Shown: positions 54,234 to 64,000 of the stretch, piece after piece
Layout: each line of letters begins with the position of its first letter
Numbering within the stretch: position 1 is the first letter of the stretch
Assembly: GCF_022565475.1 (NCBI RefSeq)
Contig: NZ_JAIUMR010000009.1
Span: 1 to 64,000, forward strand
Direction: 5' to 3'
DNA: 64,000 nt
Origin: Aliidiomarina sp.
GTDB taxonomy: Bacteria; Pseudomonadota; Gammaproteobacteria; Enterobacterales; Alteromonadaceae
Position numbers and translations under genes: made by a program
Notes under the pieces: model-generated
The model's database searches: none
The model's input: only the letters and a program-made list of their open reading frames with translations
What the model was told of the DNA's origin: nothing

Positions 54234-57038
54234 TTAAATACTTAACGCTTCGTTAACGAGTTTCTGCTGCTGTTCTTTATGCACCGCCGCATACCCTACG
54301 GCCGGCGATGAAGATGCAGCGCGGCCTGCATAACTCAGTTTCGCACCGTCTGGGATTGCGGCCCAGAAATGATGCTGACTGCAGTACCATGCGCCTTGGT
54401 TCTGTGGTTCTTCCTGACACCAGACGAAGTCTTTCACGTGCTGATAATCTTTCAGAATTTCTGCCATTTCTTCGTGCGGGAATGGGTAGAGTTGCTCGAT
54501 TCGAATAATGGCAACATCTTCCTTTTCGGCCTCGCGACGAGCGGCAAGTAAATCGAAGTATACTTTACCACTACAGAACACCACGCGTTTCACTTTTTTC
54601 GGATTGATCTTATCGATTTCTCCGATGACGTTATGGAATTTACCTTCTGCCAATTCTTCTAATGAAGAGACGGCATCGGGGTGACGCAACAATGATTTCG
54701 GTGTCATTACAATCAACGGCCGGCGCACCGGGCGCAATTGTTGACGACGAATCATATTAAACACCTGCGCAGGTGTGGTCGGTACGCACACTGACCAGTT
54801 ATGATCCGCTGACATCTGCAAGAAGCGTTCGAGTCGCGCCGAGCTATGCTCGGGGCCCTGACCTTCGTAGCCATGCGGTAATAACATGGTTAGGCCACAC
54901 AAACGTCCCCATTTCTGTTCGCCAGAACTTAAGAACTGATCGATGACGACCTGAGCACCATTGGCAAAATCACCAAACTGCGCTTCCCACAATACCAATG
55001 CATTCGGCTCTGCCGTTGCATAGCCATACTCGAACGCTAAAACAGCTTCTTCTGACAAGACTGAGTCGTAAATTTCGATCGGTGCTTGCTTGTCATCAAT
55101 CGCCGTCAGCGGCATAAACGTCGCTGCGTCTTTTTGATTGTGTAATACCGCATGACGGTGGAAGAAGGTACCACGGCCACAATCCTGACCGGTCATGCGC
55201 ACCCGGTAACCATGTTTCACTAACGAAGCGTAGGCTAAAATTTCGGCCATACCCCAGTCTAACTTGCGGTCGCCGTTCGCCATCTTCACGCGTTCTTCGT
55301 ACACTTTATTCACGCGCGAATTGAGTTTGAAGCCGCTTGGTACGTGACTGACTTTCTCACCGAGGTCTTTTAGCTCTGCCAAGGTAATCGACGAGTCATA
55401 CTCAACGTTCCAGTCTTTATCCACAAACGGCGACCAGTCGACCGAATGATTTTTCATTGGCCGCCACTCGTCAACCACGCAATCGCCTTTGTCGAGCGCA
55501 TCACGATAGTCGCTGACCAGCTTCTGCACCGCATCTTCGTCAACCACACCGGCGTCAATCAAACGTTTCGCGTAGATGTCACGCGGCACTGGGTGCTTCT
55601 TAATTTTTTGGTACATCAGCGGTTGAGTTGCATTCGGCTCGTCTGCTTCGTTGTGGCCGTGACGACGGTAACAAACCAGATCAATCACCACGTCACGCTT
55701 AAACGTGTTGCGATAATCAACGGCCAGTTGCGCAACGAACAATACTGCTTCTGGATCGTCCGCGTTGACGTGGAAAATCGGTGCCTGCACCATTTTCGCG
55801 ATGTCCGTACAGTACTGAGTTGAACGCGCGTCTTCACGTTTTGACGTGGTGAAACCAACTTGGTTGTTGACGACGATCCGGATGCTACCGCCAACTTGGT
55901 AAGCGCGGGTTTTTGACAGGTTAAAGGTTTCTTGGACGACCCCCTGCCCGGCGATTGCTGAGTCACCGTGAATGGTAATTGGCAGTGCTTGTGAACCGTC
56001 TTTGCAACCACGACGATCCATCCGTGCACGAACAGAACCCATCACCACTGGATTAACAATCTCAAGGTGCGACGGGTTGAATGCCAATGCAAGGTGGACA
56101 TTACCGCCGTCGGTTTCAAAGTCCGATGAGAAGCCCATATGGTACTTCACATCACCTGCTTTGTCGGTGGTGTTCTTACCGGCGAATTCGTCAAATAATT
56201 GTTGTGGATGTTTGCCGAGCACGTTGATCAATAAGTTCAAGCGGCCCCGGTGCGCCATACCAATCACGACTTCTTTTGCGCCTTGTGCACCAGCGCGACG
56301 AATCAGAGATTTCACCAATGGCACTAATGCGTCACCGCCTTCCAGCGAGAAGCGTTTCGCGCCTGGGAATTTGGTGCCTAGGTATTTTTCTAAGCCGTCC
56401 GCTGCAACGAGCTCTTTCAAAATTTTCTGGCGATCTTCCTCAGAAAACTTCGGTTGGCCTAGTTGCGATTCTAAGCGTTGCTGAATCCAGCGTTTTTCTT
56501 CGGTATCCACAATGTGCATGTACTCGGCACCAATTGGGCCGCAGTAGATGCTTTCCAGCGCGTTGTGAATGTCTTTCAGTTTCGCGGTTTCTTTGCCGAT
56601 CACCAATGAGCCAACATTGAACTCAGTGTTCATGTCGTCTTTGGTAAGGCCATGAAATTCCGGGTTTAGATCCGGCACATTTTCCTGCTTCCACAACCCA
56701 AGTGGATCGAGGTTAGCGTGCTGGTGACCACGGAAGCGATAGGCGTTGATCAGTTGTAGTACTCGTACCTGCTTTTCAGCAAGCTCCGAGTTTAAAGAGC
56801 CAGAGCCTGACTGCTTTAATTTATTCTTCGCGGCTTCGCGAAATTGATCACGAATTTCACTGTGCTTAACTTCCATCGCGGTGCCGTCAGTTGGCAGGCT
56901 GTCAAACAGCTCGCGCCACTCATTTGGGACTGCGCTCGGGTCATCAAGATACAGTTCGAACAGCTCTTCGATATAAGCTGCGTTACCTCCAGAAAACTGG
57001 GAGGACTCAATCCAGGCTTGCATTGCGCCTTCTTGCAT
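54234..57038 (-). CDS. sucA: 2-oxoglutarate dehydrogenase E1
   Basis: A 934-residue thiamine-diphosphate enzyme that decarboxylates 2-oxoglutarate. The N-terminal region (QEGAMQAWIESSQFSGG) and DPLGLW, the HRGRLN loop, the HGDSAIAGQGVVQE motif and the TDP-binding SRYHxN-like block (YHMGFSSDF) match E. coli over the full length. The start at 57038 aligns with the E. coli N terminus and has AAAGGAAAAGC; the frame extending to 57095 is dropped. It leads the sucAB transcription unit after the sdh terminator. Confidence 0.96.
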   Translation of the reverse strand: MQEGAMQAWIESSQFSGGNAAYIEELFELYLDDPSAVPNEWRELFDSLPTDGTAMEVKHSEIRDQFREAAKNKLKQSGSGSLNSELAEKQVRVLQLINAYRFRGHQHANLDPLGLWKQENVPDLNPEFHGLTKDDMNTEFNVGSLVIGKETAKLKDIHNALESIYCGPIGAEYMHIVDTEEKRWIQQRLESQLGQPKFSEEDRQKILKELVAADGLEKYLGTKFPGAKRFSLEGGDALVPLVKSLIRRAGAQGAKEVVIGMAHRGRLNLLINVLGKHPQQLFDEFAGKNTTDKAGDVKYHMGFSSDFETDGGNVHLALAFNPSHLEIVNPVVMGSVRARMDRRGCKDGSQALPITIHGDSAIAGQGVVQETFNLSKTRAYQVGGSIRIVVNNQVGFTTSKREDARSTQYCTDIAKMVQAPIFHVNADDPEAVLFVAQLAVDYRNTFKRDVVIDLVCYRRHGHNEADEPNATQPLMYQKIKKHPVPRDIYAKRLIDAGVVDEDAVQKLVSDYRDALDKGDCVVDEWRPMKNHSVDWSPFVDKDWNVEYDSSITLAELKDLGEKVSHVPSGFKLNSRVNKVYEERVKMANGDRKLDWGMAEILAYASLVKHGYRVRMTGQDCGRGTFFHRHAVLHNQKDAATFMPLTAIDDKQAPIEIYDSVLSEEAVLAFEYGYATAEPNALVLWEAQFGDFANGAQVVIDQFLSSGEQKWGRLCGLTMLLPHGYEGQGPEHSSARLERFLQMSADHNWSVCVPTTPAQVFNMIRRQQLRPVRRPLIVMTPKSLLRHPDAVSSLEELAEGKFHNVIGEIDKINPKKVKRVVFCSGKVYFDLLAARREAEKEDVAIIRIEQLYPFPHEEMAEILKDYQHVKDFVWCQEEPQNQGAWYCSQHHFWAAIPDGAKLSYAGRAASSSPAVGYAAVHKEQQQKLVNEALSI

Positions 57039-57127
57039 TGCTTTTCCTTTCACTGGTTTGGACTGCGAAAAACAGCAGATACGCGTTAAAACCACAACCG
57101 CTTCAACTTACAGCGATCTTTTTAAAA

Positions 57128-57157
57128 AAATAGCCATCCGTAGCGGGATGGCTATTT
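57128..57157 (-). terminator. Terminator between sdhB and sucA
   Basis: AAATAGCCATCC pairs perfectly over 12 bp with a six-base loop. On the minus strand seven T follow. It ends the sdhCDAB message; sucAB therefore probably has its own promoter in the 90 bases that remain. Confidence 0.85.
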
Positions 57158-57199
57158 GTACAACGTTACCACTACTATATCAGAACCCGTTCCGTTTCG

Positions 57200-57913
57200 C
57201 TAAACAGCGCGGGCTAATAGCATGGATTTGATGTGTCCAATAGCCTTTGTCGGGTTCAATCCTTTCGGACAAACGTTGACACAGTTCATAATACCGTGAC
57301 AACGGAACACGCTAAATGCATCGTCGAGCTCATCGAGGCGTTCTTCGGTTGCGGTGTCACGGCTATCGATTAAGAACCGATAGGCATGTAACAGACCCGC
57401 AGGGCCAACGAACTTGTCTGGGTTCCACCAGAACGACGGGCATGAGGTTGAACAACATGCACATAAAATACACTCGTACAGACCATCAAGTTTAGCACGC
57501 TCTTCTGGGCTCTGCAGACGCTCGCGCGCCGGTGGCGTTTTGTCGTCGTTAATCAGGAACGGCTTGATCCGCTCATACTGCTTGTAGAACGCAGTCATGT
57601 CGACAATGAGGTCACGCACAACCGGTAGCCCAGGTAATGGGCGAACCACAATTTTGCTACCTTTCAGAGATGACAACGGAGTGATACACGCCAAACCGTT
57701 CTTACCGTTCATGTTCAAACCGTCTGAACCACACACACCTTCACGGCATGAGCGACGGAACGATAAGCTTGGATCTTTCTCTTTCAACAATAACAGTGCG
57801 TCAAGCACCATCATGTCGCGGCCTTCTTCAACTTCCAGCTCGTAATCCTGCATCCGTGGCTTGGTATCCACGTCTGGGTTGTAACGATAGATGGAAAACT
57901 TCAACTTCTTCAT
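57200..57913 (-). CDS. sdhB: Succinate dehydrogenase iron-sulfur subunit
   Basis: A 237-residue subunit with three iron-sulfur clusters. The 2Fe-2S ligands are in CREGVCGSDG and NGLAC, and the 4Fe-4S and 3Fe-4S ligands are in CILCACCSTSCP and CHGIMNCVNVCPKGLNP. The start is ATG 57913 (MKKLKFSIYRYNP) after GAGAGGG; the 16-residue upstream frame is dropped. It passes electrons from SdhA to ubiquinone and follows sdhA by 13 bases. Confidence 0.96.
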   Translation of the reverse strand: MKKLKFSIYRYNPDVDTKPRMQDYELEVEEGRDMMVLDALLLLKEKDPSLSFRRSCREGVCGSDGLNMNGKNGLACITPLSSLKGSKIVVRPLPGLPVVRDLIVDMTAFYKQYERIKPFLINDDKTPPARERLQSPEERAKLDGLYECILCACCSTSCPSFWWNPDKFVGPAGLLHAYRFLIDSRDTATEERLDELDDAFSVFRCHGIMNCVNVCPKGLNPTKAIGHIKSMLLARAV

Positions 57914-57926
57914 CGTTAGCCCTCTC

Positions 57927-59696
<1,770 letters not shown>

Positions 59697-60044
59697 TTAC
59701 ACACCCCACAATACGAATAAGCCGGTGAACCAATACACAACGAGAGCAATAACAAAAATATATTGAATAACGCCGCGTAAACGAGAACATTTCACATAGT
59801 CTGTTAACACTTGCCAGATACCGATCCAGCCGTGAATTAATAAACCAGTGAGCGTGAGTAAAGTGAAGACTTTCATGGCTAAGTTGCTGTACAAACCAAC
59901 CCAGACTTCATAAGTAACGACTGGCGTTGATAAGAACCAACACACCATAAAAATCAGATAAGCGGCCATAATTACCGCTGAAGCGCGCAGCAGAATGAAA
60001 TCGTGCGTGCCACTACGGCCAAATGTTGATGCAATTTTTACCAT
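59697..60044 (-). CDS. sdhD: Succinate dehydrogenase membrane anchor subunit D
   Basis: A 115-residue membrane subunit with three helices. The heme/quinone region LLIHGWIGIWQVLTDYV matches E. coli SdhD, whose histidine ligates heme b. The start is ATG 60044 with GGGGA upstream, overlapping sdhC by seven bases; a TTG two codons earlier is not chosen. It is co-translated with sdhC. Confidence 0.92.
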   Translation of the reverse strand: MVKIASTFGRSGTHDFILLRASAVIMAAYLIFMVCWFLSTPVVTYEVWVGLYSNLAMKVFTLLTLTGLLIHGWIGIWQVLTDYVKCSRLRGVIQYIFVIALVVYWFTGLFVLWGV

Positions 60045-60412
60045 AACCAAATCCCCGCCAGAATCGCCAGAATCACGCCACCTGCAATGGCGAGCAATGC
60101 TGTAGTTTTACCGGATTCTTTCTCTTCACCGAAACCCAAGTCCATAAAGATATGGCGGATACCGGCGAGCAAGTGATAACCGATCGCGGCAAGGAAGCCC
60201 CAAACTACAAAACGCACAACCGGATGTTCAAATACGCTTTGTGCTTCAGCGAAGCCTTGAGGTGAGCTGAGTGACTTAGCCAGCAGCCAAACTAAAAGTC
60301 CGACTAAAACGAGCATAATCACACCAGATACCCGGTGGAGAATCGACGACAGTGCCGCCGGAGGTAACTTGATGGTACTCAAGTCGAGGTTAACAGGTCT
60401 TTGTTTTTTCAC
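60038..60412 (-). CDS. sdhC: Succinate dehydrogenase cytochrome b556 subunit C
   Basis: A 124-residue membrane subunit with three helices. RPVNLDLSTIKLPPAALSSI and then ILHRVSGVIM at the start of helix 1 are family signatures, and the heme histidine lies in GIRHIFMDLGFG or the preceding HLLAG segment. The start is GTG 60412; AAAGG lies about 11 bases upstream. It leads the sdhCDAB operon, divergent from gltA across 296 bases. Confidence 0.92.
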   Translation of the reverse strand: MKKQRPVNLDLSTIKLPPAALSSILHRVSGVIMLVLVGLLVWLLAKSLSSPQGFAEAQSVFEHPVVRFVVWGFLAAIGYHLLAGIRHIFMDLGFGEEKESGKTTALLAIAGGVILAILAGIWLW

Positions 60413-60708
60413 TAGTGTTTGCCTTTTCTGAAAACGCTGTTGAAATCAGTGCGCTAAAGTATATCGGGCGCGCTGTACAATTACAATTACCTAGCTAGGC
60501 TAATTCTGGTTCACGACAATCAGTAATTTCCTTGTGAAAATCAGCTTTTGGTCTCTCAACAATCCCTAGCAATTAGACTAAAGTTGTAGCCTGAAATTAG
60601 TAGTCATCCAAACAACTACCCTTTACGTTAAATTGACAGATACCCCCAAGATCAAGTAAAACTAGCGCACTTTTTTTACCCAGACGCACAGAATACAAGG
60701 AGATTTCC
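60413..60708. promoter_or_regulatory. sdhC/gltA divergent regulatory region
   Basis: This 296-bp spacer must hold both TCA promoters. For gltA the best candidate is TTGACA at 60633-60638 with a poor -10 (TAAAAC) 18 bases further on. ACAAGGAGATTTCC just before 60709 is the gltA ribosome site. I see no coding sequence or RNA gene here. Confidence 0.5.
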
Positions 60709-61989
60709 ATGGCTGAGCGTAACGCCACTATTCAAATCGATGGCAACAGTATCGAGCTGCCGGTGCTTTCAGGCACCGCCGGGCACGATGTAATTGATGT
60801 ACGGACCCTTGGCAAGCACGGCTACTTCACGTTCGACCCTGGCTTCCTCGCAACCGGCTCTTGTGAATCAAAGATCACCTATATCGATGGTGACAACGGT
60901 GTTTTATTGCATCGCGGTTATCCAATCGAACAGTTAGCAACCGAAGCTGACTACCTCGAAGTTTGTTATATGTTGATTCACGGTGAAGCGCCGTCTGCGG
61001 AGCAATACGCAACATTTAAGAAGACGATTACCAAGCACACCATGGTGCATCAAGGGATTCATGAGTTCTTCGGCGGTTTCCGTCGTGACGCTCACCCAAT
61101 GGCGATGCTATGTGCGGTGACTGGTGCGCTGTCGTCCTTCTATCACGATGATCTCAACATCGCTGATGCCGAGCAGCGCGTCCGTAGTGCATATCGTTTA
61201 ATTGCGAAGATCCCTACGATTGCGGCCATGTGTTACAAGCACAACATTGGTCAGCCGTTTGTTTATCCGCGCAATGATTTAAGCTATTCAGAGAACTTCC
61301 TGAACATGATGTTCTCGGTTCCAGCTGAAGATTACAAAATCAGCCCAGTGATTGCGAAAGCAATGGATCGTATCTTCACGTTGCACGCAGATCATGAACA
61401 AAACGCATCGACGTCAACCGTTCGTTTGGCCGGCTCATCGGGCGCAAACCCATATGCGTGTATCGCAGCAGGTGTTGCCTCACTTTGGGGTCCTGCTCAC
61501 GGTGGCGCGAACGAAGCCTGTTTGAAAATGCTAGCGGAAATCGGTTCAGTCGATCGAATTCCTGAGTTCATCACCAAAGCCAAAGACAAAAACGACCCGT
61601 TCCGTTTAATGGGCTTCGGTCACCGCGTGTACAAGAACTTTGACCCGCGCGCGAAAGTTATGCGTGAAACCTGTCATGAAGTTCTGAGCGAATTGAACAT
61701 CAAGGATCCGTTGTTGGACGTTGCCATGGAACTTGAGCGCATCGCCCTCGAAGATCAGTACTTCGTTGAGAAGAAACTCTACCCTAACGTCGATTTCTAC
61801 TCGGGTATTATCTTGAAAGCGATTGGTATTCCAACCAACATGTTTACCGTGATTTTTGCCCTGTCACGTACTGTTGGCTGGATTTCACACTGGCACGAAA
61901 TGCTCAGTGAACCGAATCAGAAAATCGGCCGCCCGCGTCAGCTTTACACCGGTGAAGCACAACGTGAGTTCAAGCCTCTCAGCAAATAA
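60709..61989 (+). CDS. gltA: Citrate synthase (type II, NADH-regulated class)
   Basis: A 426-residue citrate synthase joining acetyl-CoA and oxaloacetate. GGYIEQ-like segments at the N terminus are of the hexameric Gram-negative type, and the catalytic motifs [24 protein letters not shown]-like [10 protein letters not shown] and [15 protein letters not shown] are clear. A strong ribosome site lies 7 bases from the ATG. Divergence from the sdh operon matches the E. coli order. A terminator follows. Confidence 0.97.
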   Translation: MAERNATIQIDGNSIELPVLSGTAGHDVIDVRTLGKHGYFTFDPGFLATGSCESKITYIDGDNGVLLHRGYPIEQLATEADYLEVCYMLIHGEAPSAEQYATFKKTITKHTMVHQGIHEFFGGFRRDAHPMAMLCAVTGALSSFYHDDLNIADAEQRVRSAYRLIAKIPTIAAMCYKHNIGQPFVYPRNDLSYSENFLNMMFSVPAEDYKISPVIAKAMDRIFTLHADHEQNASTSTVRLAGSSGANPYACIAAGVASLWGPAHGGANEACLKMLAEIGSVDRIPEFITKAKDKNDPFRLMGFGHRVYKNFDPRAKVMRETCHEVLSELNIKDPLLDVAMELERIALEDQYFVEKKLYPNVDFYSGIILKAIGIPTNMFTVIFALSRTVGWISHWHEMLSEPNQKIGRPRQLYTGEAQREFKPLSK

Positions 61990-62010
61990 CTTGCTGTTCG
62001 TTCAATAAAG

Positions 62011-62049
62011 ATACCCCCAATTCCGGACGGTTTTGGGGGTATTTTTTTA
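62011..62049 (+). terminator. Terminator after gltA
   Basis: ATACCCCCAA pairs perfectly with TTGGGGGTAT across a 12-base loop, followed by seven T. Confidence 0.85.
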
Positions 62050-62126
62050 ACTGCGAATGAGTTGCTCTCCCATAGCTCACATGCGATTATGTTTTTCTTA
62101 TTTGTTCACGCGAGTTACACAATCCT

Positions 62127-62993
62127 ATGCCCGTTCTGTTACACCGGCCATTGCCAGCAATTGAAACGTTACAAGCAGAGGGACTTGATATACGTTATGC
62201 ACCGAAAGAACGCGGCGACATTCGCATTGGCTTTTTAAACCTGATGCCAGATAAAATAACGACGGAACGGCAATGGCTGCGACTATTTGCGCAGGTCGAT
62301 GCGACGATCGAATTCCATTTTTTATTTCTGAATCGCTGGGTCCCAAAGACAACCCCAATTGAACATATTCGTCGCTACTATTCACCCGTCAGTGACTTGT
62401 TAAAGCTTGACGCGTTGGTGATTTCTGGTGCGCCACTTGGCACCAAAGAGTATGAAGAAGTCGGTTACTGGGACGAACTCTGCGAAGTCTTTGACTATGC
62501 GGATGACATTGCCCAAACCGTCTTGTATTTGTGTTGGGCAGCCAATGCCGCTTTATTTCACGATTACAATATTCCACGCAAGCAAAAAGCACGCAAAATT
62601 AGTGGTGTCTATGGTCATCGGATCGTGCGGCCACATCCGCTCATCGAAGGCTTACCAAACGGTGTTCAATTTCCCCATTCGCGTCACGCGGAAGCACGCC
62701 AACATCAGTTATTTGCCCATAATGAACTGCAGGTTCTCTTGCATGCACCAAATGCGGGTACGTTTTTGGCGGTCGATGAATTGCGTCGGCGAGCCTTCTT
62801 GCTCGGTCATCCCGAGTACGAAGGTGATACGCTCTACACTGAGTTTCGCCGCGATTTCGACAAGGGCCTCTTGCCACACCCGCCGGAATATTACTTTGTC
62901 GATGAAGAAGCTAGCGAACTGCCAGAGCCATTCTGGCAAGCCTCCGGTGTGCAGCTGCTGCAAAATTGGCTACACAATTGGATTAAAAAATAA
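62127..62993 (+). CDS. metA: Homoserine O-succinyltransferase
   Basis: A 288-residue acyltransferase that activates homoserine for methionine synthesis. The catalytic cysteine is in YLCWAANAAL, the lysine in NLMPDKITTE, and the His/Glu in GHPEYE, all matching E. coli MetA. The substrate switch reads GAPLG; glycine there is known to favour succinyl-CoA and glutamate acetyl-CoA. It lacks the C-terminal extension of E. coli MetA (about 20 residues shorter). No SAM riboswitch or MetJ box is visible upstream. A methionine-synthesis sulfhydrylase is convergent downstream. Confidence 0.93.
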   Translation: MPVLLHRPLPAIETLQAEGLDIRYAPKERGDIRIGFLNLMPDKITTERQWLRLFAQVDATIEFHFLFLNRWVPKTTPIEHIRRYYSPVSDLLKLDALVISGAPLGTKEYEEVGYWDELCEVFDYADDIAQTVLYLCWAANAALFHDYNIPRKQKARKISGVYGHRIVRPHPLIEGLPNGVQFPHSRHAEARQHQLFAHNELQVLLHAPNAGTFLAVDELRRRAFLLGHPEYEGDTLYTEFRRDFDKGLLPHPPEYYFVDEEASELPEPFWQASGVQLLQNWLHNWIKK

Positions 62994-63055
62994 CATCAGA
63001 AACAAAGATCGACGCAGCCTACAAGCCACGTCGACCTACTCTCCCGCTTTGCTAT

Positions 63056-64000
63056 TTAGGCACTTTTCAGATGTGCGCGTTGCGAAGCCTGGAGAGCTTG
63101 TTCTAAGTCAGCAATAATATCGTCAATATGCTCGATACCAATCGACAAGCGCACTAAATTTTCACTCACGCCTGCCTTCGCCAGCTCTTGCAGCGACAAT
63201 TGTCTATGGGTAGTCGATGCCGGATGACACGCTAAGGACTTGGCATCACCGATATTGACCAGACGCAAGAATAATTGCAGTGCGTCGATAAAATTCACCG
63301 CTGCTTGATGCCCGCCTTTTACTGCGAAACTGAGAATACCTGAACCTTTGCCTTGGGTAATTTTCTCTGCCAAGGCGTGATGTTTATCGGTCGCAAGACC
63401 GGCATAGTTCACCCACTCTACCGCAGGATGTTGCTGCAGGTATTCGGCGACACGTTGGGTATTTTCGCAGTGACGTTCCATCCGCAAAGCCAACGTTTCC
63501 AACCCTTGCAGAAAATTAAAAGCACTTTGTGCGGACAGCGCTGAACCGGTATTTCGTAACGGTACCACGCGGGCGCGTCCGATAAACGCCGCCGGCCCTA
63601 ATGCTTCGGTGTACACCACACCATGGTAGGACGGATCTGGTTTATTCAATTGCGGAAACTTCTCCGGATAGTCGGCCCAAGGAAACTTGCCACTATCGAC
63701 AATAATCCCGCCTATCGTCGTACCGTGACCACCGATGTACTTCGTCAGTGCATGCACGACGATATCTGCACCAAATTCAATCGGTTTACACAACACCGGT
63801 GTGGGCACGGTATTGTCAACCACCAAGGGAATACCGTGCGCGTGCGCAATTTCGGCTAATCGCTGAATATCGACGACGTTACCCGCGGGATTGCCGATAG
63901 ACTCACAAAAAAGCAGTTTCGTTTTATCATCAATTAATGCTGCGATGCCGGCGTAGTCATCCGCGTCCGCAAAGCGCACGTCAATGCCTTGCTGTGGCAA
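63056..64000 (-). CDS. metY: O-acyl-homoserine sulfhydrylase (MetY-type), 5' end outside window
   Basis: A PLP-dependent Cys/Met-metabolism enzyme. Its 3' 315 codons are in the window and about 110 N-terminal residues are missing beyond 64000. The PLP lysine is in HALTKYIGGHG, the PLP-aspartate is in VVDNTVPTP, and the C-terminal SLACHPASTTHRQL and VRLSIGIEHIDDII segments are typical. The layout fits O-acetylhomoserine aminocarboxypropyltransferase (MetY) better than MetB or MetZ, although acyl preference cannot be fixed from this part alone. It is convergent with metA, separated by 62 bases. Confidence 0.85.
   Translation of the reverse strand: MPQQGIDVRFADADDYAGIAALIDDKTKLLFCESIGNPAGNVVDIQRLAEIAHAHGIPLVVDNTVPTPVLCKPIEFGADIVVHALTKYIGGHGTTIGGIIVDSGKFPWADYPEKFPQLNKPDPSYHGVVYTEALGPAAFIGRARVVPLRNTGSALSAQSAFNFLQGLETLALRMERHCENTQRVAEYLQQHPAVEWVNYAGLATDKHHALAEKITQGKGSGILSFAVKGGHQAAVNFIDALQLFLRLVNIGDAKSLACHPASTTHRQLSLQELAKAGVSENLVRLSIGIEHIDDIIADLEQALQASQRAHLKSA

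Noticed and set aside
62050-62126. SAM riboswitch or MetJ operator before metA
   Set aside because: The 77-base spacer is too short for a SAM riboswitch and contains no AGACGTCT-like repeats.

Overview
The window reads as chromosomal core DNA of a gammaproteobacterium, most likely a marine Alteromonadales-type organism; an Idiomarina-like relative is my guess and is not proven by anything here. The basis is gene content and order: SeqA, Hda, YfbV and BamC together occur in the Enterobacterales/Vibrionales/Alteromonadales branch. The blocks perM / bepA-yfgD-hda, seqA-pgm / ybfF, fldA-fur and sdhCDAB-sucAB-sucCD / gltA keep the order known from Escherichia coli and relatives. I see no rRNA, tRNA, CRISPR array, prophage or complete insertion sequence.

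Layout. 1-8.2 kb (minus strand): a broken GAF/PAS membrane sensor at the left edge, then a tight run of a P-type cation ATPase, a CoA-transferase/hydrolase and a beta-CASP metallo-hydrolase, then a PAS-GGDEF-EAL protein. 8.4-10.1 kb: a persulfide-dioxygenase-like enzyme paired with an Lgt-like/thioredoxin fusion. 10.1-13.7 kb: VWA/MoxR pair, small membrane protein, patatin-like lipase. 13.8-17.8 kb: xthA, yfbV, then yffB-dapE-M15 peptidase-DUF2897 as an overlapping operon, preceded by two perfect DnaA boxes. 17.9-20.6 kb: dapA-bamC-purC. 20.7-28.6 kb: bcp, a 59-bp tandem repeat, perM / bepA-yfgD-DUF2069, DUF2066-hda, and an MFS carrier, with another perfect DnaA box in the DUF2066/MFS divergent promoter. 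28.6-34.6 kb: seqA-pgm, ybfF, DUF2788-ybfE-fldA, fur, and a saccharopine-dehydrogenase-like reductase. 34.7-39.5 kb: glnS and a 5-oxoprolinase operon (pxpA-B-C) led by a small membrane protein.

39.6-46.2 kb is a six-gene minus-strand operon: acyl-CoA dehydrogenase, APH-type kinase, histidine phosphatase, SDR, PhzF and alpha/beta hydrolase, with a divergent LysR regulator. The kinase plus dehydrogenase pairing resembles the 4-hydroxyacyl-CoA phosphorylation/elimination route (Pseudomonas lva operon, ACAD10/11). 46.3-50.3 kb is the most accessory-looking part. It holds a histidine-rich AztD-like lipoprotein behind a Zur-box-like palindrome, and a previously easy-to-miss 59-residue CxxC protein with its own ribosome binding site, terminator and perfect 16-bp palindrome. 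It also holds two tandem secreted Sel1-repeat paralogs separated by what looks like a group II intron remnant.

50.4-62 kb is the TCA-cycle block: sucCD, sucAB, sdhCDAB on the minus strand and gltA on the plus strand, with terminators between the sdh, sucAB and sucCD parts. SucB carries two lipoyl domains rather than the usual one. The window closes with metA and a 3'-partial metY-type sulfhydrylase (methionine synthesis).

Themes worth following are the candidate 4-hydroxyacid operon, the zinc/cysteine-rich segment at 46-50 kb, and the DnaA boxes seen alongside Hda and SeqA genes. All functional calls rest on reading motifs by eye; no database search was run.
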